Notes: a model not told the origin generated them from the letters alone. DNA of 64,000 nucleotides from Rhabdophis nuchalis (GCA_039707465.1 CM077648.1:75327119-75391118); one strand, 5' to 3'. Numbered from the stretch's first letter, positions 22,060-34,399 are shown. Program-made: numbers and translations.

Positions 22060-24044
22060 GACTTCCGGTTCCGGCTCGACTTCCGGCTCCGGCTCCAGCG
22101 GCGACGGGCGAGCCTAGCGCTCGCTCGCCGTTTTGTTGCTTTTTCTGCCCCCCCACGGGGGCGAGACGCCCCGTTTTTTCGGGGGTCTCCCGTAGGGCCG
22201 GCTTGCCTGGATTGCTCCCCCCACGGCAGTGGGGCAGCGACCCTTGTCTTCGGCTCAGGTGAAGGAGGACATGCTGCGGGGGGATTTCCCTTCGCCAAAG
22301 GCAGACGGCACCATTCGTTAACATGGAGAGAGAGGATCGCCTGGGTTGGAAGGCTGCCTGGGGCTTTGACTACGAAGGGGAGAGTGAGTGATTTAAAACT
22401 TTTTTTTTCTGCTGTCAGCCTGGCTGAAAGGACTTGGAGGGGGGGTGTTTGCTTGTAAAAACCCCCCTCGGATTTAAGCGGCGCTTGAAAATGGCTCCTC
22501 GCTGCGAGGAAGCGGATATTTTCAATCCGGACTGTTTGTACAAGGGAAAGTGATTTGCGGCTTGATTTGCAACAGAGTTTCTAGGTCTGGCTGAAACAAT
22601 TTATTTAACCACTCTCCCCTTTGGGCTTTGAGCTTGGACGGCGGAAGATGGCTTCTCTTTGTCCCTGAGTGACTATTTTACTTATGGAAAATTTCCAGCG
22701 TCTCTTTGTGACTTGGACTTCCTCTGGTTACTAAAGTAAAAAAAATTTTTTGGGATTTGTGATTTCTTTTCTGGAGTGCCTTCGTTATTATACTTATTGA
22801 TTTGGAAAATTGTTTCTCTCTTGGTTCCTGAACTTTACAACTTTGAACTGAACTTTTGGCTCCTGATCTGCCTTAACAGTTCCACCCTAAAAACACCATT
22901 TTAGTGGCACCAACTTTTACAGCTAATCATGGCACAAGAATCAGCACTGGCAAGCTTAGAACTAAGGATGGCTTCTCTTGAATCGGTTATACAAACTTTG
23001 GTACAAGAAATCAAGGCTCAGAGGGCAGAAAATATCAACTTTAAAAAGGAGTTATTGGATACGCGGAAGCAAGTGCTGGAGAACACACAGAAGAATGAAG
23101 AATTGGAGGGGGGGCTGGAGGGGGCTAAGGGAGAGATTAAAAATGTCACAAATGAGGTTGTGGAAATAAATGGGCATGTGTCTAGGATGGATATGGAAAG
23201 GATGACATATTTTTTGAGATTTCAGAATGTTTCAAAGGAATCTGGTGAATGTCTCCCTGATCTCATGAGCACAATTTTAGCAGACTATTTACAGAAACCC
23301 AAGGATGAGATTAGGGGGGACATTGACCTAGCCTATAGAATAAATTCTGCATATGCCAGGATAAATGAAGTACCTAGAGAGATACATGTTAAATTTGTTA
23401 GAAGGTCGACCAGAGAGGAAATCCTGAAAGTGCAAAGGGGGGGTCCGTTAATTTACCAACAAAAGGAGGTTACCATCTTGAAGCAGATCCCTAGAAAGAT
23501 TAGTGATTCGAGAAGGAAATTCTCCTTCTTGTCCAAAAAGTTGTTTGATCATGGGATCTGGTTCAAGTGGGTGATGCCCGAAGGGATGCTGGTGTTCTGG
23601 GAAGGAGGAAGAGTGAGGATTAAAACAGTTGCTGAGGCGGAAGCCTTTCTTAAAAAACACTCCTCTGCCCTGGGGGAAGATTCAGGGGGGACGGAGCTAG
23701 CCACGGCCCCGCCCGCTGGGGGCCCGGAGGGTGAGATAGAAGACCCAATAGCCAAGAGACTTAGATCAAAACAATAACTTTGCTTTGATTTTTGAGTAAT
23801 ATTGTATAACATGTGTATCTGGATTTTTGTAAATGACTGACAGCATAGAATTGAGAACTTAGAAACATGTACTTGTTTTCACTTTGTAGTGTTATGAACA
23901 ATGTTTTGTTATTGATTTATATTGAAGTTCCAGAAGGGCCGACGACTTTGACGTGAATGCTCTCAAAAAATTTTCTGTATCCCTTACCCCACCCTATTGA
24001 AAAACTGTAAAACCAATAAAACTTTTTCAATATAAAAAATAAAT
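22060..24044 (+). mobile_element. ORF1-only L1-like element, copy 1 (complete, 2.0 kb)
   Basis: A full insertion of 1985 bp between exact 13-bp duplications, aaatctataaatc (22047-22059 and 24045-24057). Order: CpG-rich 5' UTR of about 870 bp, one intact ORF1 (22929-23777), and a 3' UTR of about 265 bp ending in ACCAATAAAACTTTTTCAAT and an A-rich tail. There is no ORF2, yet both ends are intact. Copy 2 at 57077-59050 has the same design and junction, so this is an amplified family rather than a chance deletion. It must use the enzyme of another LINE, presumably L1. Confidence 0.85.
22929..23777 (+). CDS. L1-type ORF1 protein, intact (282 aa)
   Basis: An RNA-binding chaperone of the L1 ORF1p kind, which forms trimers and coats element RNA. 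Residues about 5-90 form a heptad-like coiled coil rich in Glu, Lys and Leu. An RRM follows at about 93-170 with YFLRFQNV and PREIHVKFVRRSTREEIL. The C-terminal domain runs about 175-245 with ILKQIPRK, FLSKKLF and PEGMLVFWEGGRVR. The tail is Gly/Pro-rich and ends AKRLRSKQ. It differs from copy 2 at about 25 of 282 residues. The start ATG is shared by both copies. No stops or frameshifts. Confidence 0.85.
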   Translation: MAQESALASLELRMASLESVIQTLVQEIKAQRAENINFKKELLDTRKQVLENTQKNEELEGGLEGAKGEIKNVTNEVVEINGHVSRMDMERMTYFLRFQNVSKESGECLPDLMSTILADYLQKPKDEIRGDIDLAYRINSAYARINEVPREIHVKFVRRSTREEILKVQRGGPLIYQQKEVTILKQIPRKISDSRRKFSFLSKKLFDHGIWFKWVMPEGMLVFWEGGRVRIKTVAEAEAFLKKHSSALGEDSGGTELATAPPAGGPEGEIEDPIAKRLRSKQ

Positions 24045-24057
24045 AAATCTATAAATC

Positions 24058-26640
24058 AAATCATTGATGCATAATTTGAACTATCAGGATTCTATTCAGG
24101 AAATTTTGGAAATAACTCCCAGAAAACTCCAAAGTTAAAGAATTATAACTCTTCAAGTACGAAAAAAGAAAAAAATGTTTAGCACATGACTGAGGAGCAC
24201 TTATCTATATTTACTAATTAAGTGTGTACCACATGAAATTACATTTGCGTCTTTGCCCACCCACTTGTTTTTGAAGAGTTGCCTTTTCACTAAAAAAATA
24301 TACGTTTATTCCAAATAACTGTAACGATGAATATCCTTTGAAGTATCCTTCTCTTTGTACTTATATTGACTCATCTATATTCTTATAACCTTACTTTATT
24401 TACAATTCTTGACCATATCTCTCAAACCATTCCTCTTTCAATCCATCCTCATTAAGCTTTCTATCCTTATCTTCAAAGCTTCATAGGCTCTCTACGCCTT
24501 ACCTGCCTGCACTTTCATTTTGCCTCATCCAGGTTCACTATCCTGAGTCATACAAGGTTTGCCCTCTCTATAAAACAATTCTATTCCCTTTGCTGATCCC
24601 TGTGTGTAGAATTCCCTCCAAGAACGTCACAATTCAGATTTTATATTTTAACACACCTTTCAAAACGAGTATTTCCTGACCATCCTTGGAGTATTGTTCT
24701 ATTTTCCTTAATGTACCCCAATGAACACACAATAAGAAAATAATTTGTTTTGCCCTTGCTTACATATGCTGTGTGCATTTATATTTATGTCGTATGAGGA
24801 CATCCCTGTGTTGTTTCTGCATCTATTTTAAACTGTAAATGGTCCTCCAGATAGAAAAGCATAACATCAGATCTTTGAAAATATAATGTACATTGAGGGG
24901 CTAATAACAAAATTAATAAAAAACAATGTCTTTACTAAATATGAAACTGTAATTCTGCTAGTGTTAAACTATAGATCTAGGAATAACGAAATAGTTTGGA
25001 AATAGTTTGCGTCGAAAGAGAACACAAGACTTTGCTTTGTATTACAAAGAAGCATTTTCTTCATTTACTAGAATAGAGGCATTTTCTTCATACATTCTTG
25101 GTTCAATTTTCCAGAGAGGCATTTTAGAACATGAACAAATCCTTCTTTGTCTTTTTTCCATCCTTTTATTTTTAGTTTTGCTTTTTGGTAACTGTTATTA
25201 AGGACTTGGAAGTATGTGTTTAGTGCCTATATCAGCTTATCATGAGTGAAGAAAGTTTTACATTTTGTTTTGCAAACTTTTGTAAACAATTTTTCAGTCC
25301 AGCTAAAGGCACATTATTAGACCAAAATAACTGACCACTGGCATTTACTATGAAAGCTCCTTGCCGTCACAATAAAGTGACATTTGTTATATAAGGTTGA
25401 TTCTGCATTTGGTGGCTTAATAGGGCACTACTGAAGCATGAATTTGTCTAGAATCACAAGTACTTTCTGACACAAATTATCTTTGTCATAATTTCAGATT
25501 TGCAGGGCTTGCTGTAGTGAATTGCTTACACATTTCACCGACAGCTGCTCAGTTATAGATATCTGAATAAAAAAACATAGCTGACAGGTCAATTTGAACA
25601 CTTCACTTTCACCTTTAAAAACACTTAGCTAGCACCTGCATATAAATTAAATAACCAGTTCAAGGGATCTAATACTTCCAAAAAGAATCAAGGGCTATGA
25701 AGCAATTTGGTTACCTTTTCACCATCAACATTTCATTGGTGTAATATTAGTTCCCCTCTATATTGTTCTTTGTTATTGATCCTTTATATTTGTGGATTCC
25801 AATGCTGGGTGTAATGATTGCAAAGAATATTTATTTTATATACTGCTTATTCATTTACAAATAGCATTAAACACAATAGACTTGGGATTTTACTTATGAT
25901 TTCAAGTAGGGTATACAAGATCGTTCTCTGTGCTAGCTTTGAGGTACTCACTGAAAACAAATCTACCGTGAGGGACAGGAACATACCTGTCAATTGAGGA
26001 CTGGGGTTATTATTAAGCCACTTGTCTGGCTTACTTCAGATGTCTTGTATATATTAAATTTATAGGCTTGTTCACACATCATATTAAACCATTATTTCTA
26101 GCTTTGGTGAGTAGACTTCAATATCCATTCACACAATGTGCATGAAGTTGGGTTTATAAACCACACTGCTAATGTGTTCTGTTCACTCATGGTAAACCAA
26201 CAGCAAACAAATCATGTTATGGATTAGGGTGGTATTTGAGGAATAATATATTCTACTAAGGTTTAACTTTTCCCATTCTAATGTCTCTGTATAGCAGGAA
26301 AAGTACTTCTTGTACTAATAAGACATACATTCTGGCTCAGTGCAAATTGTGTTTCTGGCAGCATAAAGATTACATTCCATGGCATGCCTGCTTCTGAGTC
26401 AGTTTGCACTGAAAAGCACATTCACATGTTAAGAGGTAAATACAGGGAAGAATTCTTCACCTCTTAGGATGGGAGCTAGTTTCTTATTGCATGACACTAA
26501 TTTTTCAGGACAAAACTTGTGAACAAATCCTCAGGGACCATTCAATTCTTGGGTAAAAGCTTTGAATGCTTTGCTTTGAATGGATCCTTTAGATTTAATC
26601 TATAACAAACAGGCTGCCATTCGAATGTATTAATTCAACC
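24058..26640. other. Intergenic AT-rich DNA, nothing recognised
   Basis: No gene, RNA or repeat that I can identify before the CpG island. Confidence 0.5.
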
Positions 26641-26699
26641 TCCACCCCCCTGAACATGTATGCGTGCATGCATGCTGAACATGTATATGTGTGTGTGTG

Positions 26700-28075
26700 T
26701 ATAAAAGGGGGGGAGGGAAATCTCGCGACGGAGAAAATGTATGATGTAGCGTCCGCCAGAAAATTAGCTCAAGGTGTGTCCCTAAGAGACCAACCGTCCC
26801 ATCGGTGTCAAGCGTCGCTCGCCCTCTGCACCTCCCCCGACCACGGTAGTGTGTGTGTGTGCGCGTGTGTCCCCCCCCCTCCACTCCACCCCGCTCAAAG
26901 AGTCAGCGCCGCGGATGCTTCCATAGACCTTATTGGTGGCTGCTGCACGATGTGCGCGCGCGCGCGCTCACTCGCGCGTTTCTCCTGTAACGTGCGAGAG
27001 GAGCTGAACGCCAGGCCGGGCTGGTCGCGCGCGGGTTCGGTTCTGCCCTCCCTGGAGCCCGCCCGTCCCTCCCTCCGTCCCTCGCTCTGCCTCCTGGGGA
27101 CTTTCCCAAGTCCTTCGGGCGGACCTTTTCCAAAAAGAACGTAGTTGCGCCGTTCAGGTGCGGCGGCCACGACCGACCTGCTCCGACTTCTTCCCTCGAC
27201 GGCTTCTCTCTTCGGGAGTCCGGGGGGGGGGGGTTGCTTTCCAACCCGCGGACTCCGAGCGCGGGGCCACCAAGTGCCCAGGGCAGCCCCGTCTCAAGCT
27301 CCAGGCGCTCCCAGAGGCGCGCAAGGCTACAGACTCTGCTTAACGGAGCCGCCGCCGAAGTATCCGCAGCGGTGCCTGCAGCCCTGGGCTGAAAAGTCAG
27401 CTCCTGGGTCCGTCTCTCTCCTCCGTGCCAAGGTCCCTTTTCGACCCGGGTTCTTCTTTCCCTCGGCAGCGCCTGAGCCGTCGGGGCAACAATGGGCGCC
27501 GGCGAATCCAGGAGCGGAGCCTTTAAGCCGAGAGGGGCTGAGTGGGAGGAGAGTTTGTGGCGCGGCGAGTTTGAGCGAGCGCATAAGTAGCCTGTGGAGA
27601 GCGAGGAGGCGGCCAAGCGGAGCTCTGGGCTCTTTTTGTCTCTGGACCCGCACGAGGTCCTCTCCTTCCAGCGCCCGCCGGCAAACAGCGCCCAGACCGG
27701 CCCCCGGAGAGAACGCCCGGCGCCCGAAGCCCTCGCTGCCCAACCGGTTCCCGGCGACGGCTCCTCCTGCCGCCTTCCTCCCCATGGGGCGCGGGGAGCT
27801 TCCCTTCGGCCGCCGGGGCTGCTCTTAGGGAGCCTCGCAAAGTGACACCCGCAGCGGCTGCGGCAGAAGGAGGCGGGGAGGCAGCGAGAAGAGAAGCGGA
27901 GGGCTTCATCTCTGCCCGGTCTTTCCCTCCGTCGCTCTCGGCGGTGTCGGATGCGCTGCTGGCCCCGGCGGGGGACGGCGGCAACCCTGCGGGAGGAGCC
28001 AAGGGGAAGGAGGGGGGCGCTCCTTGGATGTTCCCGGCCGAGAAGCGTCAGAAGAGCTGATCCTTGGCGCTCAGG
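26700..28075 (+). promoter_or_regulatory. TRHDE: CpG island with presumed TRHDE promoter and 5' UTR
   Basis: A sharp change from AT-rich DNA to very CpG-rich DNA runs from about 26.74 kb into exon 1. It is the only such island in the window. It lies directly upstream of the TRHDE initiation codon, so it most likely contains the transcription start and 5' UTR. The exact start site cannot be read. At its left edge, 26700-26708 reads TATAAAAGG, a good TATA-box match, but it is 1.37 kb from the ATG and may be chance next to a GT run. Two short upstream ORFs precede the ATG (27784-27828 and 28028-28060). Confidence 0.75.
28028..28060 (+). promoter_or_regulatory. Short upstream ORF before the TRHDE start codon
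   Basis: An ATG at 28028 opens a ten-codon frame (MFPAEKRQKS) that stops at 28060, 15 bases before the TRHDE ATG. If the mRNA includes this position, it could reduce or tune initiation. The context at -3 is T, which is weak, so leaky scanning is likely. Conservation in other squamates is unknown. Confidence 0.35.
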
Positions 28076-28890
28076 ATGATCGAGGAGGACGCGGCTCGGA
28101 GGAACGGCGGCAGGGGGCTCTCCGGCCAGTGGGCGGACGCGGCGGCGGCCGCTCGACCCCGCACCACCGAGCGGCACATCACGGTGCACAAGCGCCTGGT
28201 GATGGGCTTCGCCGTCTCCATCCTGGCGCTGCTGGTGGTCACCATGCTCGCCGTGCTGCTCAGCGTGCGCATCGAGGAGTGCAGCAGCAGCAGCGGCGGC
28301 GGCGGCGGCGCCGCGCCTGACGGCCCCTCCCGGGCGGGCAATCGGAGTGTCCCGGCGGCAGCTGCCGCCGCAGCCCCCGCAGGAAGTGCCCGCTTGAACC
28401 AGAACAGCGCCGGGGACCCCCTTGGAAGTGCAGGGGTGGAAGAGACGGTGGCGTTGGAAGCTGCTGGAGGGGAAGAGGAGGAGGAGGAGTGGCCGAGGCG
28501 GCGGGAGCAGCAGCCCTGGACCCAGCTGCGCCTTCCCGGGCACCTGCGGCCCCTCCACTACAACCTGATGCTGAGCGTCTTCATGGAGAACTTCACCTTC
28601 AGCGGCGAGGTCAACGTGCAAGTCGAGTGTCTCCACGCCACCCGGTACCTCGTCCTCCACGCCCACCGCATGCACGTCGAAGCCGTCGGCGTGGCCGAGG
28701 ACCGGCTGGCCGGCGCCTTGAACGTCTCGCGCTTCTTCCTTTACCCGCAGACTCAGGTCTTCGTCGTCGTCCTCAACCGGAGCTTAGCGGAGCAGAGGAG
28801 TTACAACCTTAAGATCCTCTACAACGCTCCGATCGAGAACGAGCTTTTGGGATTTTTCCGCAGCTCTTACGTCCTCTACGGGGAAAGAAG
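28076..28890 (+). CDS. TRHDE: TRHDE coding exon 1 (N-terminal part of TRH-degrading ectoenzyme)
   Basis: Encodes 271 codons plus two bases of a type II membrane metallopeptidase that, in the known family, inactivates thyrotropin-releasing hormone at the cell surface. Residues 1-40 form a basic cytoplasmic tail including PRTTERHITVHKR. A membrane segment spans about residues 41-64. Residues 65-147 are a low-complexity stalk with Ser, Gly, Ala and Glu runs. The M1 N-terminal domain begins near residue 148 (WTQLRLPGHLRPLHYNL). N-glycosylation sequons are visible at NRS, NFT, NVS and NRS. The start is the ATG at 28076, with A at -3 and the family-like opening MIEEDAARR. The reading frame extends four codons upstream only through a TTG. 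The exon ends in GERR, with a GT donor at 28891, and joins exon 2 in phase. The catalytic zinc site lies in later exons outside the window. Confidence 0.95.
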
Positions 28891-28929
28891 GTAGCGATCT
28901 CCTTTCCCATGCTTGCCTTTCCTTTACCC

Positions 28930-29064
28930 CAGGGGTCTCCAACCTTTGCAACTTTAAGTCTGAAGGACTTCAGCTCCCAGACTTCTCCAGCCAGCAAAGC
29001 TGGCTGGAGAAGTCTGGGAGCTGAAGTCCTTCAGACTGAAAGTTGCAAAGGTTGGAGACCCCTG
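28930..29064. mobile_element. Palindromic hAT-type MITE, copy 5, next to the TRHDE exon 1 donor
   Basis: A 135-bp inverted repeat with near-duplicated flanks ctttaccc (28922-28929) and ctttatcc (29065-29072). It sits 39 bases downstream of the exon 1 splice donor, so the nascent TRHDE transcript would contain a hairpin of about 60 bp there. Confidence 0.9.
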
Positions 29065-32000
29065 CTTTATCCTCTTCCCGTTTTTTTTGTAAAATTGTGT
29101 ATAGTCGGAATAACAAGTGCTTCCTGAAAATCCCTGCATAAGGGCACCGTTTGCGTTAATATAGAGTTATGCTAACCAAAAGGTTTAACTTCCCAGCACC
29201 CACCCCCCAAACTCTTTTAAAATCTAACATTTTATTTTAGAACATAGGAGATTTTATAAGCATCTTTAATACATCCATATGCCAGAAAATGGATATGTTT
29301 GGAGTTAAAGCCGCTTGCATTAAACTTCTGCAAAAGTTTTCGCGTGAACTTGCTTAAACTCTATCCTGTATCTCCAGCAAAGTTCTCATTTTACTTAGAC
29401 GGAATCTGATCAATTAAATTTGGAATTTAAACTGTCCTTCCATTTGCAACTTATTTGCTGGCTTAAAGTTTGAATAAACTTTCCTGTTCAAAGAGAACCC
29501 AATTAAAGAAGCAGAATACTGCAATTGGAGTATTTTAAGGCTGAAGATCTTAGAAGAACACATTTCTTTTATGATGCTTAGTTCTGAAATGCAGTTTAGA
29601 GAGAAGATTTCTTCTTACTATTGCAATACTAACAGCAAAGTAATTTTATTCTGCTATACCTGTATCTGCACAATGGGGTCTCCCTGCATTTATTCTTGGC
29701 TTCGTTTCACAAAAAGGCAAACCTGTGTGCCATTCCTAGGAAAAAGGAGAACAATTCATTGTACTTCATTAGTGTTTTTTCCCCCAACTGTGTCCTTGGT
29801 GGGGAAGTGGATTTTACTACTCATAGCTTGTAACAGTAATTGACCCTGGGATATTAACAGAATAATTTGCAAGTGTTATTCAAGTCTGTAAGAGAGCTGC
29901 ATTTGACTAGTCACTATTTCCTACATCTTACCATAAGGTCCAAGAAGGGATGGGCAACCTGGTAGCTGCCTAAAGTTGTGGTTTTTCAGCTCACTGATGG
30001 AATTGCCAATAAAAAGTATCTGAAGGCAGCAAATTGGTTACTCTTGCTGTAGGAGAAATTAGTCAATTCTTTTTAACTTGGTACTGTTGCATATACATTT
30101 GTTTACAACAACATGCATAGCAATTGAGATAAAAGGAATTATTTAGAAAGAATTTAAACAAGCTTCTCTTACTGAGAAAGTTTTAAAGAGCACCACCAGT
30201 ACATGATCTACCTAGCTACAGTATATTAAGCAAATGTTTTGTTGTATATTCAAGTGAACTGCAAAGGACTTTAGTACTAAACTTGTTGAGAATTTTGGAG
30301 CAAGTCTATGTAAATATTTTACAATTGGGGTGGTGGTTTAGATCTGCTTGATAGTAAACATGGAGTTGCTGAGAGAGCAGAAACAATGAAGGGGAAATTT
30401 TCAGAAGTAGAATTTCAAATAGAGAAAAGCACTCCTTTCTTTGTTGTGATTTTAGACCACCTTTTCCAAGTATACTCTGCAGTTGAGAAGCAAGTCTTGG
30501 GCTTCTTTACTGATCACTTTCAGTAAAGTTCACTACCCTGTTAAGAACACATTTAGGTTTTTTATTCAGCAAAAATCAAAGATCAAAGCCCAGTCCTAAT
30601 TCCTTAAAGAAAGCTTTAGATTAAGGAAAGCAGAAATAAATTTAAGATAACTTTGTTATCAGAAATATAGAATGTATTTATTTTCATTCTGAACATTGAA
30701 AACCCAATCTTGATCTTATTCTGTAAACTTCATAATTTCTTTGGCTGTTTCTCTTGAGCAACTAGTTTACTTAAGTCATTGCCATCCAAAAAATGAATGT
30801 GCCTTCACCTTAATTATGCCAACATTGTATACCTGATACTAGTATAACTTTCCTCAAAATGTGTGAAATGAATTTGCAGCATAATGGTCCATTAAAAGGA
30901 TATTATCTCCAAACTCCATGCAGCAAGTATATGCAGGATCACAGACTTCTATTTTTATTGCTTTAATAAATGACTTTCTACTGAAGATATGCTTTCTCTA
31001 CAGAGAAATGTAAATTGAGGCAGATTTCCTTTCTAAGATATATAATAATAATTTCTTAAACTTGATTTCCACCAAACTTCCTGGAAGTAGGCTCTGGAAG
31101 CTACAACTATGAAAACAAGAAATTATAATAAAACATTAAAAATAAAAAAAAATGGCAAGTGTGAAGAAGTAATGGAAAGGTTGTGGCAAAATTATAAATA
31201 ATGCACATGCAGTAATATAACAATTACAAAGAAGTCTTAGTATATGTACACACAGAATAAATAATACCAATTGTTTTTGATATCTATTCACATAGTTGTT
31301 TACTGATTATGCATTTATGTTGCAGTCTTGTACCCACTTATCTGCAAATAATCTTCAGTGAATACTGTGGCATTTTCTGAGTAGAGTGCCATAGAATTGT
31401 TCACTTATCAAAAAAATTGCACAAAACAAAATTTTAAATTGCTGTAAATTGGTCCAGCTCTATTTAAGTCAACAAATCAATACCTAATCTCACATAGGGA
31501 GGTTCAAGCACTTAGTACTTTTCTGAGAGAAAAGTAAAGTATTTTTTGAAATATAGACCACATTGAATTGTTTAATTTTTCTTTTTGAAATATCAGAAGT
31601 TTATTTGGCAATCATGATCTAGAACACATTTCTGTGGAAAAATATGCCTGAAAGTTTGGCAACCCTATAACGGTTGGAAACGGGATGACCTATAATTAAA
31701 ATGATTTCAGAATTTTCATGGGATTATGTAGCAGTTAAGAAAATTAGTAATCAACATACAAAATATCTGTCAACATTCTTTGCACAATAGCCTAATGATA
31801 AATAGCTACTCCCAAGCAGTTATATTCTTTGACTTATTTAAATTTAATTGACTTTAGTAGACCTATATTTCCTTTATTTGTTCATTTGATCCATCATTTG
31901 ATTCATTTGATTATCATAAGTCTTCCATAGAAGTGATAAAGATAGATAAAGGAAGATAGGGCTAATTTCTTGACTGCATCAGCAAATACCATAAATATTT

Positions 32001-34212
32001 CTAAAATATTGCTGAGACTCTAAAATACTAATTTTTCTGTTGAGATAATTTAATTGTTGATGGTTTAAAGTAAAATCAAAACACTACAATAAAAGTTTTA
32101 GTTCTTGTATTGTATTGGTGACATAACTGTATTTTAAGGGACATCATATACAAATTATCCTAAAAATGAACTAACTTTTTATATATATTAGCATAAAACA
32201 ATTCCTTCAATCCTAATATCTTTGTTACTTTTCAAAACTAATTTCTAGACAGGATGTTTTAGGAAACATGCCTGCCTTTTTAATAGAAAAGGTAGAATTA
32301 AAATAGGTACAAATTACTGTCATCTGTATTCAAGGATGCCATCCTGTAAGTTTTTCTTTCCCATAATTACACATTTGAGATATAATCCTGTCATCAGCTA
32401 CCACATGTGTGTAAATTCTGAAGTTCAAACAAAGCATATGCAGGATCACAGACTTCTATTTGCATTGTTCTAATAAGTGACTTGATAGTCAAGATATGTT
32501 TTCTAATATATTAAAACCACCATGTCAAGTACCCCACAAGGCCCACTAGCTATGAATACATTTTAATCCTCTAATTCATCTTTACTTTCAACAAGTATCA
32601 GAATATATAAATAAGCTTTTACTGCATTTCATTTATATTCAGCACATAGAGCACAATGTGTTAGAACATAATTATTTATGCTTGGTGAAGTTAATACAAA
32701 GATATGATTGATATAAATATAATTTATATCAAATATAATTTAGTATTTAAGGGCTAAGGATGGCATTTGTAAGTCTTTCATGAGGCAGAAATTATCACTA
32801 GGTCAACATCAGTTTCATCTATAAATAATTTTTTAAGAATAACTTTTCAGTTTGGTCCTTCTGATACTTATGAATCTTAAAGAACGCCCACATCAGTTCA
32901 TCCACTCTGACTGAAAAGATAATCCTGCAATTAATTTTGCTCCAGATATTCCGGCATTAGTGGCTTGGAATGACATAAAACAACGAGTTGTCACAAACCT
33001 GGTAGGTGAACTTTGGACATGTTTTTATTTGAAATAATTATATCATTAATCATTTTTAGAATGTATATTTTCAACTATCATATATGCTTCAACTTATCAC
33101 AATTAATTTTTAAAGTTGAATGTAATGATTCCATCTTTTATTGTAGGAATCGTAATAATTCTTTTTAATTAGGGCTTTGAGATTATGCCAAATTCAAGAA
33201 CTAAATACTTGAAAATAAAATATAAGAAAGTTGATTTAAAAAAAAAAGTAGTCTGGGAACATGAGCCTTTAGTAAGAAAATAAGTGGGATGTAGTATTTA
33301 TTTAAACATATAATAATTTAGAACTTTGAATTTTCAGTGAAATGATTACAGAGAACTAAATATTGTAGAAATCCCAATCACACTTTTAAAATATGAAATC
33401 ATAAATCTCAGGCAAATGTATGGTTAAAAGAAATTGAATAAAATTTCAGGATTTCCATCAGCTTTGTAGCTCTATTATACAGAGTTTCATTAGTTTTTCT
33501 TTCTGGATGAAAAAAAAATACAAACATTATACAGAAACAAAATAATAATTTAAAATCCTTCAACTCAGTAAAACAAGCGGTGGGTGTCTTAGCTATTGTT
33601 ACAAAATGAGTAATAAATGTAATGTATGTGTGGGCATGTCAACATATAGACTGTGGATTAATTTTCAATAATTTTTAAATTATTAAATATTTTTCCATTG
33701 GAATTAGATAATGCCAAGTACAAACAAATGCTATACCGGCAGTATGGCCATGGGATTCCATGTTGTCTCTTCACTTTTTCTCTGCAAGTCTGAAAAGGAA
33801 ATTACTTTTACTTCTGGATGTTGACTAATTTGCAATATCCCATAACAAGAAACGTAGCAAGTTGTGTCTTATTTTAGTTAACAAATCTGGCTCTGAAAGC
33901 AATCCTTGTTTCTCTTTGTTTTGTGATTTGGAATTGCAATATATTCAAAACCAAAAGTCCTTTTCAATGTGCAAATAAAGAGGGAAAAGGTAGCCCAAAA
34001 ATTGCTGTACATAATGCTCTTTGAACTAAGCCAATGCTTTTATATATATTTGATACAGTTTTTCTTAATATTCCTATTTGATAGATGCTACACATAGTGA
34101 AATATCAGGAAATTATTACTGATGGGGCAAGATTCGCATCTAGCAAATACCTTAAATTTGTAATATTACTCTCATGCTGCTTATAAAAACAACAGTTTCC
34201 AAAGTATTCTTA

Positions 34213-34399
34213 TGAGAACCAGTTTGGTATAGTTTTTAAGGCATCAGGCTAGAAACCAGGAGATTGTGAGTTCTAGTCCCATCTTAATCACAAAGCTAAC
34301 TGTGTGACCTTGGGCCAATCACACATACTCCATGCTAGATTAATGAAATCTTTCCAGGTAAACTGCTGGGACTTGTCCAGACACTGAATTGAAGGTGTC
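34213..34399 (+). repeat. tRNA-derived SINE with target duplication
   Basis: About 187 bp with an A-box-like segment (TTAAGGCATCAGGCTAG), a B-box-like GTGAGTTCTAGTCCC and the conserved GTGTGACCTTGGGCCAATCAC. It is flanked by aagtattctta at 34202-34212 and 34400-34410, an 11-bp duplication. It lies in TRHDE intron 1, sense orientation. Confidence 0.7.

Noticed and set aside
22060..24044. Hidden ORF2 in the L1-like elements
   Set aside because: Only about 265 bp separate the ORF1 stop from the tail in each copy; too short for any endonuclease or RT.
28064..28075. Upstream TTG start for TRHDE
   Set aside because: The ATG at 28076 has good context and gives the family-like N-terminus; TTG initiation is not needed.
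26930..28675. Long minus-strand open frame (581 codons)
   Set aside because: It lies antisense to TRHDE exon 1 and the CpG island. GC-rich DNA rarely has stops, and the product is Arg/Pro/Gly-rich without a domain.
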